Shown: positions 34,252-43,419, counted from the first letter of the stretch. The stretch: 46,232 bases of DNA from Vicinamibacteria bacterium (GCA_022820675.1 JAJEFC010000421.1:1-46232), one strand, 5' to 3'. The notes: generated from the sequence alone by a model not told the origin. Program-made: numbers and translations.

Positions 34252-34553
34252 TGGACGCGTCGGGAATCCTGAAGTGGCTGCCGGGTGTCGTCGCGAGCGG
34301 TCTGTTGTCCGAGCGCGTCTCACGCAGGACGCGCGAGGAGCATCGCGAGTTCCGGGGCGGAATCGCCTTTGTTCTCTTGTGCTTTCTGTTGGGCCTGGCA
34401 CTCGCAGTGACGTGGCTGTCGGTGTTCCGGGAGTACGACTACCGTTCCGCATTCGGGGCTGTAAGCGGCTTGGTTGGCGCGAGTGCGTGCGCGTGGTCTA
34501 TCTGGTGGCTCAACTTCGGCGATATCCGTAGAGTGACGAGGATTAGAGCGTAG
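34251..34553 (+). CDS. Unknown 100-residue two-helix membrane protein in the fdh operon
   Basis: The small protein begins at the ATG overlapping the alpha-subunit stop (TGATG at 34249-34253) and ends 4 nt before the beta-subunit start. It has two hydrophobic helices (about residues 37-58 and 67-88) with a basic, amphipathic N-terminal segment (SERVSRRTREEHREFR) and a basic C-terminus (RRVTRIRA). I recognise no family. E. coli Fdn and Fdo operons have no such gene between alpha and beta. Its codon use is clearly less GC-rich than its neighbours (TTG, CTT, GTT and ATT are frequent), hinting at separate origin. A role as assembly or membrane-anchoring factor for the dehydrogenase is possible but inferred only from position and overlap. 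Confidence 0.7.
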   Translation: MDASGILKWLPGVVASGLLSERVSRRTREEHREFRGGIAFVLLCFLLGLALAVTWLSVFREYDYRSAFGAVSGLVGASACAWSIWWLNFGDIRRVTRIRA

Positions 34554-34557
34554 CCTC

Positions 34558-35526
34558 ATGGCCGACTCTCTCACCATCCGCCGCGTCTCCGCGAGCCCGG
34601 ACGCCTTCATCCCCATCAGCGCCCTGCGCTCGGGCGGGCCGACCTACGCGAAGCTCGTCGACATCGGGGCCTGCATCGGCTGCAAGGGGTGCGAGGTCGC
34701 CTGCAAGGAGTGGAACGACCTGGGGGTCGAGCCGACCGCCAACTTCGGCAGCTACCAGAGCCACCGCGACCTCAGCCCGAAGACGTGGCTGCTTATGCGC
34801 TTCAACGAGGTGGAGGTCGACGGCAACCTCAACTGGCTGATCAAGAAGGACGCCTGCCTGCACTGCGAGGATCCGGGGTGCCTTTTCTCGTGCCCCGCCC
34901 CCGGGGCCATCGTCCAGTACACGAACGGCATCGTCGACTTCAACCAGGAGAGCTGCATCGGCTGCCAGTACTGCGTGACCGGCTGCCCCTTCGACATCCC
35001 GCGCTTCGACGCCAGCACCCGCAAGGTTTCGAAGTGCAACATGTGCGTCGACCGGGTCGAGGCGGGGCTCGAGCCGGCCTGCGTGAAGACGTGCCCGACG
35101 AACGCCATCTCGTGGGGCAGCAAGCACGACATGCTGGCCCTCGCCGACCAGAAGGTCGAGACCCTGCAGTCGCGCGGCTACGCGAACGCCGCCGTCTACA
35201 ACCCGGCCGGGGTCGGCGGCACCCACATGATGTACGTGGTGCCCCACGGCGACCGCCTCGCCGACTACAGCCTGCCGTCGGACCCGACCGCGAGCCCCGC
35301 CCCGATGACCGGGCTCATGTTCCTGAAGCGCCTCGGCGCGTGGATGATGGGCTTCGGCGTGCTCGGGGCGCTGGTCCACTTCCTCCGCTACGGGCCCGAG
35401 CGGCTCGACGAGCACGACGACCGCGGGGACCACGGCGACGGCCCGGCCCGCGAAGCGCCGTCCGCGCGGCCCGGCGGGCACGACGGCCACGGGGACGGTC
35501 CGGTCCGCGAGGCGCCGTCCGCCTGA
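34558..35526 (+). CDS. fdnH: Formate dehydrogenase beta (iron-sulfur) subunit
   Basis: The 322-residue protein has four [4Fe-4S] cysteine clusters: CIGCKGCEVAC (39-49), CLHCEDPGCLFSC, CIGCQYCVTGCPF and CNMCVDRV with CVKTCPT. A single transmembrane helix follows (about residues 258-277), as in FdnH/FdoH. The C-terminal tail is unusual: a histidine/aspartate-rich segment with the imperfect duplication GDGPAREAPSA and GDGPVREAPSA. It conducts electrons from the alpha subunit to cytochrome b of the gamma subunit. Start ATG at 34558 has only a weak ribosome-binding site and may depend on coupling with the upstream small gene. Confidence 0.94.
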   Translation: MADSLTIRRVSASPDAFIPISALRSGGPTYAKLVDIGACIGCKGCEVACKEWNDLGVEPTANFGSYQSHRDLSPKTWLLMRFNEVEVDGNLNWLIKKDACLHCEDPGCLFSCPAPGAIVQYTNGIVDFNQESCIGCQYCVTGCPFDIPRFDASTRKVSKCNMCVDRVEAGLEPACVKTCPTNAISWGSKHDMLALADQKVETLQSRGYANAAVYNPAGVGGTHMMYVVPHGDRLADYSLPSDPTASPAPMTGLMFLKRLGAWMMGFGVLGALVHFLRYGPERLDEHDDRGDHGDGPAREAPSARPGGHDGHGDGPVREAPSA

Positions 35527-35550
35527 CCGCCGACTCCCGGGGCTGACGCC

Positions 35551-36165
35551 ATGGCCGAACGGCTGCTCACCCGCTTCACCTTCTTCGAGCGCATCCTGCA
35601 CTGGGTGGTCGGGGTGACGTTCGTGCTCCTGCTCGCCACCGGCCTCGCGTTCGCCTACCCCGCCCTCTTCTGGCTGACCGCGCTCCTCGGCGGGGGGCCG
35701 TCGGCGCGGGTGCTGCACCCGTGGGTCGGGGTGCTGTTCACGGCGGGCATGGCCGCGATGATCGTCGTCTGGTTCCGCGACATGTTCCTGAGCGACAGCG
35801 ACCGGCGCTGGCTGCGCGCGGTGCGCGCCTACGCGACGCGCGACAGCGCCAACGTGCCGCCCGCCGGCAAGTACAACGCCGGCCAGAAGATGTTCTTCTG
35901 GGTACAGGGGGTGCTGGCCGTCGTCTTCGTCGCGAGCGGCGTGGCCCTCTGGTTCCCCGCCGCGTTCGGTGCGAGCTTCCTGCAGTGGATGCGCCTCGCC
36001 CACTATCTCGCCACCCTCGGCGGCGGCCTCTTCCTCATCGTCCACGTCTACCTCGGCACCGTCGCCTACCCCGGCACCGCCCGCGCCATGATCGACGGCA
36101 CGGTGACCGAGCGCTGGGCCCGCCACCACCACCCGCGCTGGCACGAAGAGCAGACCCGCCCGTAG
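35551..36165 (+). CDS. fdnI: Formate dehydrogenase gamma subunit (cytochrome b556)
   Basis: The 204-residue integral membrane protein has four helices and conserved histidines His17 (FERILHW), His56 (LHPWVG), His151 (AHYLATL) and His165 (FLIVHVYLG), consistent with haem b ligation in FdnI/FdoI. It accepts electrons from the beta subunit and reduces quinone. It begins 24 nt after the beta stop and ends the operon; a histidine-rich C-terminus (RHHHPRWH) follows. Adjacent to it on the right is an unrelated VapBC module. Confidence 0.93.
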   Translation: MAERLLTRFTFFERILHWVVGVTFVLLLATGLAFAYPALFWLTALLGGGPSARVLHPWVGVLFTAGMAAMIVVWFRDMFLSDSDRRWLRAVRAYATRDSANVPPAGKYNAGQKMFFWVQGVLAVVFVASGVALWFPAAFGASFLQWMRLAHYLATLGGGLFLIVHVYLGTVAYPGTARAMIDGTVTERWARHHHPRWHEEQTRP

Positions 36166-36293
36166 CGGCGCGCGCCGTCCTCACTGTCGGGGCCTGTCCA
36201 CGGCATACCGAGCGCCGCGCCGTCCGGGCCGAGTCTTGCCCCTCGGCTTCGTGCGCGGTCGCAGGTTCCTCCCCGACATCCGCGTGCCGAGAA

Positions 36294-36321
36294 TTGTATA
36301 TACTTCTTGTCCTGATACATT
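36294..36321 (+). promoter_or_regulatory. Candidate vapBC promoter/operator
   Basis: An AT-rich stretch carries TTGTAT (36294-36299) and TACATT (36316-36321) spaced by 16 nt, and arms TGTAT/ATACA (36295-36299 and 36315-36319) form an interrupted dyad; GTATATAC (36296-36303) is itself palindromic. A strong GGAGGTGG ribosome-binding site follows at 36331. Autoregulation by the VapB-VapC complex at such palindromes is the usual arrangement. Confidence 0.5.
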
Positions 36322-36339
36322 GCCCTGAACGGAGGTGGA

Positions 36340-36579
36340 ATGGTCGACCACGCCAAGCTCTTCAGGAATGGCGGGAGCCAGGCGGTCAGGCTGCCCAAGG
36401 GGTACCGCTTCGAGGGACAGGAAGAGGTGCTCATCTCGCGGGACGGCCGCCGCGTGATTCTCGAGCCTTGCCGTCCCGCCTGGACCGCTGCGTTTCTGGA
36501 GCTCGCGGGGGCCGCTGGCGACTTTCCGTACCCGTCCGAGCTGCCGCCCGTCGAGCCGGGACCGGACTTCGACGGATGA
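36340..36579 (+). CDS. vapB: VapB-type antitoxin (AbrB/SpoVT fold)
   Basis: The 79-residue protein begins LFRNGGSQAVRLPKGYRFEG, the classic AbrB-like swapped-hairpin DNA-binding sequence of VapB antitoxins, and ends in a disordered acidic tail (ELPPVEPGPDFDG) that would wrap the toxin. Its stop codon overlaps the VapC start (ATGA at 36576-36579). An excellent GGAGG lies 5-8 nt upstream of the ATG at 36340. Confidence 0.9.
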   Translation: MVDHAKLFRNGGSQAVRLPKGYRFEGQEEVLISRDGRRVILEPCRPAWTAAFLELAGAAGDFPYPSELPPVEPGPDFDG

Positions 36580-36980
36580 GATACCTGCTCGATACCAACG
36601 TGTGCGTCGATTATCTGACTGGCCGGTATCCCTCGGTCGCCGCCCGGTTGCGTGCACTGGGTCCAGCCGACGTGTGCCTGTCGTCCGTCGTCGTCGCGGA
36701 GCTGCGCTACGGTGCGGACAAGAGCGCGCACCCGCGGCGCAACCACCGGATGCTCGAGGTTCTGACCGACGAGATCGCCTGCCGGGCGTTCGACGGCGCC
36801 GCGGCGGCGTCCTACGGCAAGGTGCGCACCGATCTCGAACGGCGCGGTCGGCCGATCGGCCCCAACGACATGCTGATCGCGGCCCACGCCATCTCGCTCG
36901 GCCTCGTGCTCGTGACGGACAACGTCCGCGAGTTCGGCCGGGTCAACGGGCTCGACCTGGAAAACTGGCGCGAAGAGTGA
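36576..36980 (+). CDS. vapC: VapC-type PIN-domain RNase toxin
   Basis: The 134-residue PIN-domain protein shows the four catalytic acidic residues: Asp6 (LLDTNV), Glu42 (VVAELRYG), Asp98 (GPNDMLIAAHA) and Asp115 (LVTDNVREF). VapC toxins cut tRNA or rRNA and are inhibited by the co-expressed VapB. It overlaps vapB by 4 nt and is translationally coupled to it. Confidence 0.93.
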   Translation: MRYLLDTNVCVDYLTGRYPSVAARLRALGPADVCLSSVVVAELRYGADKSAHPRRNHRMLEVLTDEIACRAFDGAAAASYGKVRTDLERRGRPIGPNDMLIAAHAISLGLVLVTDNVREFGRVNGLDLENWREE

Positions 36981-37082
36981 CTCGTATGGCTGGCCCTGTC
37001 CCAGCGGCAACCGTGGTTGTCGGTACGTCCCGGACGCGCCGTGGGCCAGCGCCGGTAGCGGCGCGGTCGTGCGACTGCCGGC

Positions 37083-37343
37083 CTACTCGGACCGGGTTCG
37101 GGCTCCGCCCGCGATGGCGCCGATCACGGACTGGACGGTGCCTTCCAGGGTGTCCAGCCGGCCCGTCAACCGTTCCAACCTGCCCGTCAGCCGGTCCACC
37201 CGTCCCGACAATCGGTCGACCCGCCCGCCCAGCCGATCCACCTTGCCGCTGACCAGCAGCACGCCGACAGCGCTCACGAGGGAGAGCAACGCCGTGACGA
37301 GCGCCGTGATGAGCGTGAGCAGCGCCATGGTTCCCGAGTCCAT
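37083..37343 (-). CDS. Small membrane protein with heptad repeats
   Basis: The 86-residue product has an N-terminal hydrophobic helix (about 6-32) followed by five seven-residue units of the form GRVDRLS/T (VDRLGGR, VDRLSGR, VDRLTGR, LERLTGR, LDTLEGT), a coiled coil. At DNA level, 21-bp units repeat over about 37160-37243. It probably forms a membrane-anchored coiled-coil oligomer; function is unknown. A GGAGG lies 12-16 nt upstream of the ATG at 37343. A later methionine (residue 6) is an alternative start. Confidence 0.55.
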   Translation of the reverse strand: MDSGTMALLTLITALVTALLSLVSAVGVLLVSGKVDRLGGRVDRLSGRVDRLTGRLERLTGRLDTLEGTVQSVIGAIAGGARTRSE

Positions 37344-37517
37344 ATCCTGATCATCCCTCCTGCCCTCGCTTGGTGCAACCGTCGAGAGCGACTGCGCCTA
37401 CGGAAGCAAGCCGCGTGCCGGCGGCCCGGGACAGTGTTCCCCACGAGGCGCCCCCGGATGCCGTGGACGGCATCGGGCTCGTTCCTCGATCGCCCAACCC
37501 GCCGCCCGACCTTTCTT

Positions 37518-37546
37518 TTGACAATCTGGAGAAAAGGTGTCACGAT
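37518..37546 (+). promoter_or_regulatory. Promoter with TGACA-N14-TGTCA dyad upstream of padR
   Basis: TTGACA (37518-37523) is followed after 17 nt by CACGAT (37541-37546) preceded by TGT, an extended -10-like element. The dyad TGACA-N14-TGTCA (37519-37523 and 37538-37542) spans the promoter and could be the operator of the PadR-type regulator encoded 27 nt downstream. Confidence 0.5.
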
Positions 37547-37572
37547 TCCTTTGGATCAGCAAAAGGAGACTC

Positions 37573-37917
37573 ATGACCGCCGACCGATCCGACGTCCTGC
37601 AGGGCACCCTGGAGCTGCTGGTGCTGCGTACCCTCGCCCTCGAGCCGATGCACGGCTGGGGGCTGGCGCAGCGCATCGAGACCATGTCGGGCGAGGTGTT
37701 CGCCATCCAGCAGGGCACGCTGTACCCGGCGCTGCAGCGCATGAGGCGCAAGGGCTGGGTGCAGTCCGAGTGGCGGGTCACCGAGAACAACCGCCGGGCC
37801 CGCTACTACTTCCTGACCGACGTCGGCCGGCGGCAGCTCGCGGCCGAGCGGGCGGAGTGGGAGCGGACGGTGAACGCGGTGAACGGCGTGCTGAACTGGG
37901 CGGGAGGCACGAAGTGA
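37573..37917 (+). CDS. PadR family transcriptional regulator, acidobacterial type
   Basis: The 114-residue protein has the PadR winged-helix sequence (LQGTLELLVLRTLALEPMHGWGLAQRI, then IQQGTLYPALQRMRRKGWV and ENNRRARYY), as found in the acidobacterial PadR group that precedes ADOP permeases. The ATG at 37573 is preceded by AAAGGAGA; the ATG-like codon 36 nt upstream would give a longer form and is less likely. It directly precedes the first ADOP gene (stop TGA, then GTG), so regulator and permeases form an operon and the regulator probably senses a ligand that controls them. Confidence 0.9.
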   Translation: MTADRSDVLQGTLELLVLRTLALEPMHGWGLAQRIETMSGEVFAIQQGTLYPALQRMRRKGWVQSEWRVTENNRRARYYFLTDVGRRQLAAERAEWERTVNAVNGVLNWAGGTK

Positions 37918-40615
37918 GTGAGCCGGCTCGCGGCCCTCGGCCGGTGGTCGCGGAGCCTCTTCCGCCCCGGGCACGAGGACGCCGAGACGCAGGAAGAGCT
38001 GCGGTTCCACCTGGAGATGGAGACCGGGAAGAACCTGCGCGCGGGCATGGACCCGGGCGAGGCCCGGCGGCAGGCGCGGGTGCGGCTGGGCGGCGCCGAC
38101 GCCATCCGCGAGGCGGTGCGGGACGCGCGCGGTTGGCGGCGGCTGGAGGACCTGGTCCGCGACGTCGGCTATGCGCTCCGCGGTCTGCGCCGGAATCCGG
38201 GCTTCACCCTCGCCGCCGTCCTGTCGCTGGCCATTCCGATCTGCTTCAACACCGCAGTCTTCACCATCGTCGACACGGTCCTGTTTCACCCGCTGCCGGT
38301 CGTTCGTCCGGCGCAGCTCGTCGACGTCTACACGGACGCGAGCGCGCTCAGCGCCGGTCGGCACGCGCCGAGCTCCTATCCGGACTACCTCGACATCCGG
38401 GCCGCGAACGACGTGTTCACGGACATGGCCGCCCACGTCCCGATGCGCGCGGTGGTGCGGGTGGACGAAGACGTCGACCTCGTGATGGGCGAGGCGGTGA
38501 CCGGCAACTACTTCCGGTTTCTGGGCCTCCAGCCCGTGCTCGGCCGGTTGCTCGCGCCGGACGACGATCGGCCGACCGCCGCACGCGCGGCCGTGATTTC
38601 CACCGGGTTGTGGGAACGCGCGTTCGGGCGGGATCCGGCGGTCGTCGGACGCGACCTGCATGTCGGGTCGCAGCCGTACGTGGTCATCGGCGTCGCGCCG
38701 CCGGACTTCTACGGCATGCCGCCCATTCCCGGCGGGGACCTGTGGATTCCCATCGCCCGGGTGGACGAAGTGACGCCGGCGGGCCCTTCGGTGCACACGC
38801 CCTCCCCGGGCGAGACGCGGCTCGAGCGCCGCGGGCAGCGCTGGATGTTCATCAAGGGAAGGCTTCGGGACGAAGTCGGTCTGGCGCAGGCGGACGCGAA
38901 CCTCGACACGATCATGGCCGGTCTGGCCGCCGCCCTTCCCGATTCCAACGAGAACCTGCAGGTCTCGTTGACCCTGACGGACGACGTGCGCCTGGAGCCG
39001 TCGGCGGCAGGCCCGGCGTACGGCGGCGCGGCGGCCGTCATGTTCATGGTCGGCGTCGTCCTGCTGGTCGCGTGCGCGAACGTGACGGGCATGCTGCTGG
39101 CCCGCGCCGCCGCGCGGCGGCGCGAGATCGGGGTACGGCTGGCCATCGGAGCGAGCCGGCCGCGCCTCGTGCAGCAGCTGTTGACTGAGACGCTCGTGCT
39201 GTCGTCCCTCGGCGCCGCCGCGGGGCTGGCCCTGGCGTGGGGCATGCTGCGCGTAATGGGCGCGGTGGAGTCGCCGATTCGTTCGCTCCCGTACACCTTC
39301 GAGTTCGTGGTGCACGGACGCGCGGTCCTGTTCACGGCGGCGTTGGCGGCCGGCGCGGGGGTGCTGGCGGGTCTCGTGCCGGCGTTCAGCGCCACGCGGC
39401 CGAATCTGGTGCGCGACCTGAACGGCGCCGTCGCCGTCGCGCGGTCAGGCGGCCGTCCTGGTGGCGGCGCAGTTGGCGGTCACGGTCCCCCTGGTGCTCG
39501 CGGGACTCCTGGGACGCAGCGCGCTGGCGGCGACGGCCGGCGTCTCGCTCGGGTTCGACCCGGGTCGGGTGTTGGCGGTCGGCACCGACCTGGCGATGAA
39601 CGGCTACGACCCGGAGCGGGAGGAGCGCTTCATGCGCGACGCGCTCGAACGGGTGCGGTCGATGCCGGGAGTGACGGCGGCGGCGCTGACGTCTCGCGCT
39701 CCTCTCGACGTCATCTCGTACGGCACGGCGCCCCTCCTGGTGTCGGGTGTTCACGGCCCGGGCCGACCGTGGCGTCTTGACGCCCCGGGTCGCCGTGTCG
39801 CCGGACTACTTCGAGACGTTGGGTGTCCCGCTGCTGCAGGGACGGGCCTTCACCCCGGCCGACACGTCGGAGACACCGCTCGTCGCCGTCGTCAGCGAGG
39901 CGCTGGCCGACCGCTACTGGTCCGTCGAAACGGCGGTCGGACAACGTCTTCGTTTCGGAGACTGGGATGGACCCGAGTACGAGATCATCGGTGTGTCTGC
40001 CAACTACAGGTGCGGTTCCCGACGGAGGAAGCCTCACCCTACGTGCATGCCGCCCGGTCGCAAACGGCGGTGACGGGCGGCGTGCTGCTCGCCCGGATCG
40101 AGGGCGACGCGGCGGCCGTGGCCGGCGACATTCGTCGCGAGCTCCGCCGGATGGAGCCGGATCTCTTCTTCTTTTTCCAGGGGGAGACGCTCCGGGAGAT
40201 TGCCGGCGTCGCGATGCTGCCGTTTCGGATCGCGGCGTCGGTGTCGGGTGCGGCCGGCATCGTGGCCATGCTGCTGGGCGCCGTCGGCCTCTACGGCGTG
40301 ATCGCCTACGTCGTCGCGCGGCGAACGCGCGAGCTCGCGATCCGTTCGGTGCTGGGTGCGCACTCCGGTTCGCTGCTCCGTCTCGTCCTGGCAAGCGGCG
40401 CATGGGTGATCGCTGTCGGTGCCGGCGTCGGCGCGGCCCTCGCCGCCCTCGTGGCGCGCCTCGCGGCACAGGTGATGCCGGGCGTCGCACCGGGCGACCC
40501 CCTGGTTTGGGCGGGTGTTCTCCTGCTGATTGTCGGCGTCACCGCGGCCGCGCATGTCGAACCCGCACGCCGGATCCTGCGGCTCGACCTGACGCGAGCC
40601 CTTCACGCGGAGTAA
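37918..40615 (+). pseudogene. Broken ADOP-family ABC permease (MacB/FtsX-type)
   Basis: The sequence matches the intact paralogue that follows along its full length but shifts frame three times. Relative to the paralogue there is a 20-nt deletion near 39450, a 1-nt insertion near 39760 and a 1-nt deletion near 40008. Fragments read in frame up to about 39445, then 39461-39745, then to about 40005, then to the stop at 40613-40615, ending RRILRLDLTRALHAE. The N-terminus has the ADOP cytoplasmic domain (EELRFHLEMETGKNLRAGM), with transmembrane and MacB-like periplasmic domains following. It begins with GTG directly after the padR stop. The 1-nt changes could be sequencing errors, but the 20-nt deletion indicates real decay; truncated permease may still be made. 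Confidence 0.8.
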
Positions 40616-40618
40616 GAA

Positions 40619-43327
40619 ATGACCCTGCTTGCCAACTTGGCCGCGCGGCTGCGCAGCGTCTTCCGGCCGGGACGAGAGGATGCCGAGACGCGGGAGGAAC
40701 TGCGCTTCCATCTGGAGATGGAGACGGAGAAGAACCTGCGCGCGGGCATGGACCCGCGCGAGGCGCGGCGGCGGGCGCACGCGCGCCTGGGCGGCGTGGA
40801 GGCCATTCGCGAGGCGGTCCGTGACGTGCGGGGGATGCGGCCGGCGGAGGACCTGCTGCGCGACCTCGGCTACGCGCTGCGCGGGGCCCGCCGGAACCCC
40901 GGCTTCACCCTCGCGGCCGTCGTGTCGCTGGCCGTCCCGATCGGCTTCAACACCACGATCTTCGCGATCGTCGACTCGCTCCTGTTCCGCCCGCTGCCGG
41001 TCGTTCGTCCGGCGGAGCTCGTGGACGTCTACACGAGCGACCCCGAGGGCGATTGGTATTCGACGAGCTCGTATCAGGACTACCTCGATCTGCGCGCCGA
41101 GAACGACGTGTTCACGGACATGGCCGCGCATGTCCCGATGTCCGCGGTGGTCGGGGTGGACGACGCCGCGAGCCTGGTGATGGGCGAGGCGGTGACGGGC
41201 AACTACTTCCAGTTGCTCGGCGTGCAGCCGGTGCTGGGGCGGATGCTGACGCCGGAAGACGATCGACCGGGCGCGGCCCGCGGGGCGGTGATCTCCAGCG
41301 GGCTGTGGGACCGGGCCTTCGGACGGGATCCGGACGTGGTGGGCCGGAGCGTCCGCATCCGGTCCCAGCCGTATCTCGTGATGGGTGTCGCGCCGCCCGG
41401 GTTCGCCGGCATGCTGCCCCTGCTCGGCCCGGACCTGTGGATTCCGATGAGCTGGATCGAGGACGTGTCGACGATGACGTTCGTCGCCGCCGCGAGCGAG
41501 ACGCGGGCCGAACGCCGCGGACAACGACAAGGCACGATATACGTCAAGGGAAGGCTCCGCGACGGCGTCACGCTGGCCCAGGCGGACGCAAGCCTCGACG
41601 TGATCATGGCAGGTCTCGCCGCCGCCGATCCCGATTCCGGCGAGGACCGGCGAGTGTCGTTGATCCTGACTGAGAACGCGCGCCTGCCGGCGGACGCGGC
41701 CGGCCCGGCGTACGTCGTCGGCGCCGTGGGCCTGATGCTGGTCGGGGTCGTTCTGCTGGTGGCGTGCGCGAACGTCATGGGCATGCTGCTGGCCCGCGCC
41801 GCCGCGCGCCGGCGGGAGATCGGAGTGCGGCTCGCGGTCGGCGCGAGCCGCGGGCGTCTCGTACGGCAGTTGTTGACGGAGAGTCTCGTCCTGTCGTGTC
41901 TCGGCGCGGGGATGGGGCTTGCCCTGGCCTGGAGTCTGCTGCGCACTCTCGCGGCGGCGGAGCTTCCCGTCGGACCGTTTCCGATCACCTTCGATTTCCT
42001 TCTCGATGCGCGCGCTTTCCTGTTCACGGCCGGGTTGGCGGCCGGGGCGGGCGTGACGGCGGGCCTCGTGCCGGCGCTCGGCGCCACGCGGCCGAACGTG
42101 GTGCGCGACTTGAACGGCGCCGTCGCGGTCGCGCGCGCGGGCGGTCGGCGCTGGGTCCTGCGCGATGCGCTCGTGGCGGTGCAGTTGGCGGTGACGGTGC
42201 CGCTGCTGGTGCTCGCGGGCCTCCTGGCCCGCAGCGCGATCGGGGCGTCGGACCGCGTCTCGCTCGGGTTCGATCCGGACGGCATCGCGGTGGTCGGCAT
42301 CGACCCGAACGTGGTCGGCTACGAGGGGGAACGCACGGATCGCTTCCTGCGTACTGCGCTCGAGAGGGTGGAGTCGATCCCGGGGGTGCAGGCGGCGTCG
42401 CGCACGTCGGACGTCCCCCTCGACGCTTCAGGACAGCCCGAGAATGTCCTCGTTTCAGGTCTGCACGGACCGGCCGATCGCGGCGCGAGGGTAGACACGG
42501 CCGTCGTGTCGACAGGCTACTTCGACACGCTGGGCGTCGCGCTGGTGCAGGGGCGGAACTTCACCACCGCCGACACCCGCGAGTCGCCGCGTGTCGCGGT
42601 CGTCAGCGAAGCCATGGCCCTGCGCTTCTGGCCGGCGGGGACGGCTGTCGGGCGGCGCCTCCGGCTGGGGGAGTGGGACGGACCGGAGTACGAGATCGTC
42701 GGCGTGTCGGCCGACTACGAGGTGCGACCTGGCACCGAAGAGCCCGCTTCTTACCTGCACCTCGCCGCATCGCAGCACATTCGTCCGTTCGTGGCGCTTC
42801 TCGCCCGGACCGACGGCGACGCGTCGTCGCTGTCCGCGGTCATTCGCCGCGAGCTGCGCCGGATGGAGCCGGACATCCTCTTCAATCTCTCGGAGAACAC
42901 GCTCCGGGAAACGGCCGCGGCCGCGATGCTGCCGAACCGGATCGCGGCAACCGTAGCGAGCGCCGCGGGCCTTGTGGCGTTGGTGCTGGGCGCCATCGGC
43001 CTCTACGGCGTCGTCGCCTATCTGGTTCTGCGTCGCACGCGGGAGTTCGCGATCCGTTCGGCGCTGGGTGCGGGCTCCGGGACCCTGCTCCGCCTCGTGC
43101 TGGCGACCGGCGCGGGGGTGGCGGCTGTCGGCGCCAGCGTCGGAGCGGTCCTGGCCTTCGCCGTGACGGGTCTCGCATCGCGGGCGGCCCCGGGCATCTC
43201 GGTCGCGGACCCGGTGGTATGGGCGGGTGTCCTGGTGCTGGTCGTCGGCGTCACCGCGGCCGCCCACGTCGGACCGGCCCGCCGGATCCTGAGACTCGAT
43301 TTGGCGCGGGCGCTTCACGTGGAGTGA
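40619..43327 (+). CDS. ADOP-family ABC transporter permease (MacB/FtsX-like)
   Basis: This intact 902-residue permease starts with the acidobacterial duplicated orphan permease domain (EELRFHLEMETEKNLRAG near residues 22-45, then LGGVEAIREAVRDVRG), a first transmembrane helix and a MacB-type periplasmic domain. A central FtsX core (RRREIGVRLAVGASRGRL) is followed by a second FtsX half (RRTREFAIRSALGAGSG), the internal duplication that defines the family. No ATPase gene adjoins it, hence orphan. Function may be lipoprotein or peptide extrusion, or mechanotransmission as for MacB. It begins 3 nt after the decayed copy, of which it is a tandem paralogue. Confidence 0.93.
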   Translation: MTLLANLAARLRSVFRPGREDAETREELRFHLEMETEKNLRAGMDPREARRRAHARLGGVEAIREAVRDVRGMRPAEDLLRDLGYALRGARRNPGFTLAAVVSLAVPIGFNTTIFAIVDSLLFRPLPVVRPAELVDVYTSDPEGDWYSTSSYQDYLDLRAENDVFTDMAAHVPMSAVVGVDDAASLVMGEAVTGNYFQLLGVQPVLGRMLTPEDDRPGAARGAVISSGLWDRAFGRDPDVVGRSVRIRSQPYLVMGVAPPGFAGMLPLLGPDLWIPMSWIEDVSTMTFVAAASETRAERRGQRQGTIYVKGRLRDGVTLAQADASLDVIMAGLAAADPDSGEDRRVSLILTENARLPADAAGPAYVVGAVGLMLVGVVLLVACANVMGMLLARAAARRREIGVRLAVGASRGRLVRQLLTESLVLSCLGAGMGLALAWSLLRTLAAAELPVGPFPITFDFLLDARAFLFTAGLAAGAGVTAGLVPALGATRPNVVRDLNGAVAVARAGGRRWVLRDALVAVQLAVTVPLLVLAGLLARSAIGASDRVSLGFDPDGIAVVGIDPNVVGYEGERTDRFLRTALERVESIPGVQAASRTSDVPLDASGQPENVLVSGLHGPADRGARVDTAVVSTGYFDTLGVALVQGRNFTTADTRESPRVAVVSEAMALRFWPAGTAVGRRLRLGEWDGPEYEIVGVSADYEVRPGTEEPASYLHLAASQHIRPFVALLARTDGDASSLSAVIRRELRRMEPDILFNLSENTLRETAAAAMLPNRIAATVASAAGLVALVLGAIGLYGVVAYLVLRRTREFAIRSALGAGSGTLLRLVLATGAGVAAVGASVGAVLAFAVTGLASRAAPGISVADPVVWAGVLVLVVGVTAAAHVGPARRILRLDLARALHVE

Positions 43328-43419
43328 AGCGCCGCACCCGGACACCGCGAGGGCCGTGAGCGACAGTCGCGGAGAGGATCTCGCGGACGGACGACCGGCA
43401 GGCCGGTGCGTCCATCGGA

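Noticed and set aside
30778..34452. 1224-residue open frame on the minus strand opposite the formate dehydrogenase gene
   Set aside because: It is an antisense shadow produced by high GC third positions; its translation is rich in RR, GH and VD repeats without domains, while the plus strand is a clear FdnG.
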